A stretch of DNA of 64,000 nucleotides, taken from positions 91,850 through 155,849 of the forward strand of contig JACKJG010000010.1 of NCBI GenBank assembly GCA_020638065.1, written 5' to 3'. The notes under the pieces were generated by a model. That model had not been told where the DNA came from. It saw only the letters and a program-made list of their open reading frames with translations, and made no database searches. The position numbers were made by a program, and so were the translations under genes. The DNA comes from Hyphomicrobiaceae bacterium. Its GTDB lineage: Bacteria > Pseudomonadota > Alphaproteobacteria > Rhizobiales > Devosiaceae. Of this stretch, positions 60,218-64,000 are shown in pieces. How positions within the stretch are numbered: position 1 is the first letter of the stretch; each line of letters starts with the position of its first letter.

Positions 60218-60268
60218 GACCAGTCGTCCAACCTTTTGCGGAGACCGGCCGGCGAGCCGGGCACACTC

Positions 60269-61540
60269 ATGTTCGATATCAAGTGGATTCGCGCCAACGC
60301 AGACCTGTTCGACCAGAACCTCAAACGCCGGGGAATGGCTCCCCTGACGGGAGAATTGCTGGCGCTCGATGACGAGCGCAAGGCCAAGGTTACGGCCATG
60401 AACGAGGCGCAGGAAAAGCGCAACGCGCTATCCAAGCAGATCGGTCAAGCCAAAGCCCAGGGCGACGATGCGCGCGCCGAACAGATCATGGCCGAAGTCG
60501 GTTCTCTGAAAACCGAGGTTCAGGTGTTCGAGGAGGCTGCGCGCAATCTGACCGAAGAGCTCAATCTCAAACTGTCGTTCCTGCCCAATCTGCTGCACGC
60601 CGATGTGCCTGACGGTACGGAAGAGGCAGACAACGTCACCATTCGCACGCATCTCGAGCCGGCCAAATTCGCGTTTGCCCCAAAAGAGCATTTCGAAATC
60701 GGCGAAGCGCTTGGGCAGATGGATTTCGAAGCAGCGGCGCGGATGGCCGGCTCTCGCTTCGTGGTGCTGAACGGCCAGTTGGCCAGGCTGGAGCGGGCGC
60801 TGGGCCAGTTCATGCTCGATCTGCACACGCGGGAACACGGGTTCACCGAGGTTTCCGCGCCACTGCTGGTGCGCGAGCAGGCCCTGTTTGGCACCGGGCA
60901 ATTGCCGAAGTTCTCCGAGGATGCCTTTGAGACCAGGGATGGCCGTTGGCTGATCCCGACCTCTGAGGTCTCGTTGACCAACCTCGTGCGCGAGCAATCG
61001 CTCGATCAGCAGGACCTGCCGCTGCGCTTCACCTCGCTGACCCCGTGCTTCCGCTCTGAAGCCGGCTCGGCAGGTCGCGACACGCGCGGCATGTTGCGCC
61101 AGCACCAGTTCTCTAAGGTCGAGATGGTTGTCGTCACGACGCCGGACAAGTCGGAGCAGGAACAGCAATTCATGCTCGGATGTGCTGAAAAGGTGCTGCA
61201 ACTGCTCGAAATCCCCTATCGCGTCGTGATTCTGTGCAGCGGCGACATGGGCGCCACCATGCGGCGCACCTATGACATCGAAGCCTGGTTACCTGGTCAG
61301 AATGCCTACCGTGAAATCTCTTCGGTCTCGATGGCTGGCGATTATCAGGCCCGCCGCATGAACACGCGCTATCGCAACAACGAGGGCAAACTCGACTACG
61401 TACACACCCTCAACGGGTCGGGCATTGCGGTGGGGCGTGCCCTGATTGCCGTGATGGAAAACTATCAGAACGAGGACGGAACCGTCACAATTCCCGAAAT
61501 GTTGCGCCCGTATATGGGCGGACTGGAACGTATCGGGTAA
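60269..61540 (+). CDS. serS: Seryl-tRNA synthetase
   Basis: A 423-residue class II synthetase. The N-terminal coiled-coil arm (MFDIKWIRANADLFDQNLKRRG to about residue 110) grips the tRNA extra arm. Class II motif 2 is FRSEAGSAGRDTRGMLRQHQF near 265, and motif 3 is GSGIAVGRALIAVMENYQ near 385, ending RPYMGG. It charges tRNA(Ser) and selenocysteine tRNA if present. surE follows 4 bp later. Confidence 0.97.
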   Translation: MFDIKWIRANADLFDQNLKRRGMAPLTGELLALDDERKAKVTAMNEAQEKRNALSKQIGQAKAQGDDARAEQIMAEVGSLKTEVQVFEEAARNLTEELNLKLSFLPNLLHADVPDGTEEADNVTIRTHLEPAKFAFAPKEHFEIGEALGQMDFEAAARMAGSRFVVLNGQLARLERALGQFMLDLHTREHGFTEVSAPLLVREQALFGTGQLPKFSEDAFETRDGRWLIPTSEVSLTNLVREQSLDQQDLPLRFTSLTPCFRSEAGSAGRDTRGMLRQHQFSKVEMVVVTTPDKSEQEQQFMLGCAEKVLQLLEIPYRVVILCSGDMGATMRRTYDIEAWLPGQNAYREISSVSMAGDYQARRMNTRYRNNEGKLDYVHTLNGSGIAVGRALIAVMENYQNEDGTVTIPEMLRPYMGGLERIG

Positions 61541-61544
61541 GCTC

Positions 61545-62318
61545 ATGCCGTCCAATCTGCGCATATTGCTGACAAACGACGATGGCATCGATGCCCAGGG
61601 GCTTGCCGTGCTCGAGCACGTCGCGCGGCAGTTAAGCGATGACGTTTGGGTCGTCGCTCCCGCAGCCAATCAGAGCGGCGCGGGGCACAGGTTCACGCTT
61701 GGCCACGAATTGTCCGCCGAACAGCGCGGCGAAAAGACCTTCGCGATCACCGGCACGCCGGCAGACTGCGCCGTGGTCGGCTGCACACATTTTGCGGCTG
61801 ACAGAATGGTGGATGTCGTTCTGTCCGGCGTCAATCACGGCCAGAATCTCGGGGATATTATCCATTGTTCTGGCACGGCAGCGGGCGCGAGGGAGGGGGC
61901 TCTGCAGGGAGCGATCGGAATCGCCCTCAGTCAGGCCGTCGACTACGAAAACGAAGCTCCGATCGATTTCGCCGTGGCCGAAGCACATGCACTCGACACG
62001 ATTCGTGCGATCCTGGACTATGCGCGTCCGGGCGACGTCTATTTCAACGTGAATTTCCCCTTCGGCAAGCCGGACGAGGTCAGCGGCACCCGCGTCGTGC
62101 CGCACGAGCGCTTTTCACGCTCGCTCTTCAAGCACTATCCCAGCCGCAACGAAGGCAAGTTCTACGTCACGATTCCCGACACGCCTGGCCCCAATTCCCA
62201 AAGTGCGGACTTCCACGCGCTGACCTATGAACGGGCCATCACCGTCACGCCGCTCTCTCTGCGCCAGTATGATCTTGAAGCCATCGCGGGCTTCGAACAG
62301 CATTTGAACGGCGAATAG
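61545..62318 (+). CDS. surE: 5'/3'-nucleotidase SurE
   Basis: A 257-residue metal-dependent nucleoside monophosphatase. It shows RILLTNDDGIDAQGLAVLE (Asp-Asp metal site), PAANQSGAGHRFT, GTPADCAVVG, VLSGVNHGQNLGDIIHCSGTAAGAREGALQG and a C-terminal TPLSLRQYD. SurE hydrolyses NMPs and polyphosphate and is linked to stationary-phase survival. In many proteobacteria surE is followed by pcm (protein isoaspartate methyltransferase); here it is followed by a palindromic gap and the NlpD-like gene. Confidence 0.96.
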   Translation: MPSNLRILLTNDDGIDAQGLAVLEHVARQLSDDVWVVAPAANQSGAGHRFTLGHELSAEQRGEKTFAITGTPADCAVVGCTHFAADRMVDVVLSGVNHGQNLGDIIHCSGTAAGAREGALQGAIGIALSQAVDYENEAPIDFAVAEAHALDTIRAILDYARPGDVYFNVNFPFGKPDEVSGTRVVPHERFSRSLFKHYPSRNEGKFYVTIPDTPGPNSQSADFHALTYERAITVTPLSLRQYDLEAIAGFEQHLNGE

Positions 62319-62336
62319 TTCACTGGCCAGTCGGCA

Positions 62337-62368
62337 TATGGTGAAGACCCGGTTTCCGGGAAACCATA
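62337..62368. repeat. Nested palindrome between surE and the NlpD-like gene
   Basis: Outer arms TATGG (62337-62341) and CCATA (62364-62368) enclose an inner hairpin CCCGG-TTT-CCGGG (62348-62360). No U tract follows on either strand. It stands where pcm would be expected and may be a remnant intergenic element or an mRNA-stabilising structure. Confidence 0.45.
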
Positions 62369-62447
62369 AAACTTAGCGGCCTTAAGCGGACATTTACCAA
62401 GACCGGCTAGTCTCGATCTCGTTGTAGTATTGAGTACGAGTAGTCCC

Positions 62448-63644
62448 ATGAGTAACCGTCTGCGCGTTAGCGGAGCCCATGTTGTCCCAAAGGTGACGGC
62501 AACTCTGCTGGTCGCGGTCTCTCTGGCCGGATGTTCGGGGTTGGGGTTTGGTGGAACCAGCGCGCAAGCGCCTTTGTTCACCGGCTCCACACAGACCGCC
62601 AATCCGGGCGATCTCAATCAGGCCATGCCCAATCAGCTTTCCAGAACCGGCGAACCGGACGGTCGATACCTGCCGCCCGCCGACGTGGGATCACAAGGTA
62701 TGTCCGATCCGATGATGACCGGCTCAATCGCACCAATTCAGCCGATCTCCGTGATGAACGGCCCGACGCAATCCGTTGCAACCCAGCCCTTGCCAACACT
62801 GCCTCAGACGCAGACTCCCGGGAACCAGCCAGCCATGCAAGCACATCAGAACGTCACGCCTCTGTTCCAGAATAACTCGACGCCGACCGTCGATCCGGTC
62901 ACCACACCGCAGCGCAACCTTTCCGTTGTCCCGGACAACGCTTTTCAGCACACGATCGAGCGCGGTGAATCGCTCTATGCCATCGCCCGGCGTTACGGTG
63001 TGACCACCGAACAGATCATTGATGCCAACAATCTCGACGCCCCTGACCAGATCTATGTAGGCCAGAAGCTGATCATTCCCGGCCGTCCGGACCTTCTGGC
63101 CGCGCGGGCGCCGCAATCGACCCCGGCCCAGCAGCCGACCGATAACACCACGACCGGTGCCATCACGCCGCAGGCGACAGTGCGCACGGTTCAGACGGTT
63201 CCGGTCACGCCAGCAGCCACGCCTCAGGCCGAACCTGCTCCGGTTCAGCAGGTTGCCAACACGACCCCTGCTGCGCCCTCCCAGACGTTCCGCTGGCCGG
63301 TGCAGGGCAGGGTGATCGTCGATTTCGATGCGTCACGCCAGACCGGCATCAACATTGAAGCACCTGAAGGAGCCGCTGTCCGCGCCGCCGAGTCAGGCAC
63401 CGTCATCTATGTCGGCAACGGCATCGAAGGCTATGGCAACCTCGTTCTGGTGCGCCACGCCAACGGCTACGTATCGGCCTACGCCCATCTGAAGTCGATC
63501 AATGTGGCCAAAGACGACGTGATTTCGCGCGGGGATACGCTGGGATCGGTCGGCATGTCCGGATCTGTCAATCGCCCGCAGCTGCATTTCGAACTGCGGC
63601 AAGGCGCAACCCCGATTGACCCAATGCCGCTTCTGGCAAGCTGA
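62448..63644 (+). CDS. NlpD-like lipoprotein: LysM plus degenerate LytM/M23 domain
   Basis: A 398-residue lipoprotein with lipobox SLAGC near 28. A long Pro/Gln/Thr-rich linker follows, then one LysM domain (about 167-212, HTIERGESLYAIARRYG to YVGQKLIIP) for peptidoglycan binding and a C-terminal LytM domain (about 281-395, FRWPVQGRVIVDFDA to LHFELRQG). The metal ligands of active M23 enzymes are missing: the usual HxGxD is TGINI and the HLH of the last strand is QLH. NlpD and EnvC have similar losses and act by activating amidases. ATG 62448 is preferred over TTG 62430. A terminator follows. Confidence 0.92.
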   Translation: MSNRLRVSGAHVVPKVTATLLVAVSLAGCSGLGFGGTSAQAPLFTGSTQTANPGDLNQAMPNQLSRTGEPDGRYLPPADVGSQGMSDPMMTGSIAPIQPISVMNGPTQSVATQPLPTLPQTQTPGNQPAMQAHQNVTPLFQNNSTPTVDPVTTPQRNLSVVPDNAFQHTIERGESLYAIARRYGVTTEQIIDANNLDAPDQIYVGQKLIIPGRPDLLAARAPQSTPAQQPTDNTTTGAITPQATVRTVQTVPVTPAATPQAEPAPVQQVANTTPAAPSQTFRWPVQGRVIVDFDASRQTGINIEAPEGAAVRAAESGTVIYVGNGIEGYGNLVLVRHANGYVSAYAHLKSINVAKDDVISRGDTLGSVGMSGSVNRPQLHFELRQGATPIDPMPLLAS

Positions 63645-63677
63645 ATACTTGAAACGATAGCGACGACCCATGCAGAA

Positions 63678-63706
63678 CCCGATGCCGCCCGGCATCGGGT
63701 TTTTTT
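63678..63706 (+). terminator. Terminator of the NlpD-like gene
   Basis: CCCGATGCC (63678-63686) and GGCATCGGG (63691-63699) with a 4-nt loop, followed by TTTTTTT. Confidence 0.92.
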
Positions 63707-63724
63707 GTTTGGTGGAGCTGGGCG

Positions 63725-64000
63725 CTAGAGCGAAATTCCGTGCTCGCCCGCCAACTGCCGCACAAACTGCATGGCGACGCGGCCAGACCGCCCGCCGCGC
63801 AATTGAGCCCATTCTACGGCTCCCTTGCGCCAGTCATCCGCTGCAGCGGGAATGGCATAGTACTGGACATAGCCCTCGATCATCGCGAAATAGGTGTCCT
63901 GATCGCAATTGTGAAAACCAAGCCACAACCCGAAACGATCTGACAGCGAGACCTTTTCATCGATGGCTTCGCCCGGATTGACCGCCGTAGCCTGCTCGTT
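63725..64000 (-). CDS. DUF815 AAA-type ATPase, C-terminal fragment (5' end outside window)
   Basis: The reverse-strand frame is open from the window edge to the stop at 63725, giving 91 residues. It shows the C-terminal lid and helical region of DUF815 ATPases: AINP-like VNPGEAIDEKVSLSDRFG, LWLGFHNCDQDTYFAMIEGY and RKGAVEWAQLRGGRSGRVAMQFVRQL. The function of this AAA-like family in bacteria is not known. It converges on the NlpD-like gene, and the intervening terminator serves the forward strand. The Walker motifs lie outside the window. Confidence 0.88.
   Translation of the reverse strand, partial: NEQATAVNPGEAIDEKVSLSDRFGLWLGFHNCDQDTYFAMIEGYVQYYAIPAAADDWRKGAVEWAQLRGGRSGRVAMQFVRQLAGEHGISL

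Overview
The window is GC-rich chromosomal DNA of an alphaproteobacterium, most likely of the order Hyphomicrobiales (Rhizobiales), perhaps Devosiaceae-like. This rests on gene content and order: hom-glpX-recJ, the AapJQMP amino-acid transporter, an ExoR-type Sel1 regulator, a PopZ-like (DUF2497) protein beside valS, a CysNC fusion, and the argS-SPOR-scpAB-tatABC-serS-surE-M23 backbone. There is no 16S rRNA and I could run no search, so family-level placement is inference. I see no insertion sequence, prophage, CRISPR array or rRNA.

Layout. 1-5.3 kb: the end of an aminotransferase, a small secreted Cys-containing protein, then homoserine dehydrogenase with an extra N-terminal domain, GlpX-type fructose-1,6-bisphosphatase with an altered active-site motif, and RecJ. 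5.6-10.4 kb: an unpaired solute-binding-like protein without a signal peptide, two tRNA-Glu genes, a lipoprotein of peptidase M15 type, glyoxalase, a double cold-shock-domain protein, a DUF192 lipoprotein overlapping a ceramidase-family membrane protein, and tRNA-Arg. 10.4-20.9 kb: a LacI-regulated sugar locus holding a binding protein, two permeases (one with about 165 extra N-terminal residues), an ATPase, two TIM-barrel isomerase/epimerases and two Gfo/Idh/MocA dehydrogenases. Its enzyme set resembles pathways that act on glycosides through 3-keto sugars. It is interrupted by a 64-bp tandem palindromic repeat.

20.9-26.5 kb: a GFA-type zinc protein, a membrane protein, an SQR-like flavoprotein preceded by a strong inverted repeat, a curli-like cluster (two Cys-containing curlin-repeat proteins flanking a CsgH-like protein, each with its own terminator), an NDUFS4-like complex I protein, tRNA-Pro and a PAP2 phosphatase. 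26.5-40.6 kb: sulfur and amino-acid metabolism, with a cystathionine beta-lyase-type enzyme, aapJQMP, a second AapJ-like binding protein, sulfurtransferase, AlaX, CysK, CysD and CysNC, then tRNA-Asn, a MobA-like protein and tRNA-Cys.

40.6-64 kb: TolC-family outer membrane protein, PopZ-like protein, ValRS, IlvD overlapping an ExoR homologue, XthA and ErpA (reverse strand), Dgt, ArgRS, a large SPOR-domain protein, ScpA, ScpB, an unpaired ABC ATPase, TatABC, SerRS, SurE, an NlpD-like LysM/degenerate-M23 lipoprotein, and the C-terminal end of a DUF815 ATPase. Two genes that I recall as usual in this backbone, nagZ (SPOR-scpA) and pcm (surE-M23), are absent from their expected positions.

The most interesting candidates are the putative 3-keto-glycoside locus with its tandem operators and repeat, the cysteine-containing curlin cluster, the homoserine dehydrogenase fusion, and the altered GlpX. 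Function statements come from motif and family recognition by eye.
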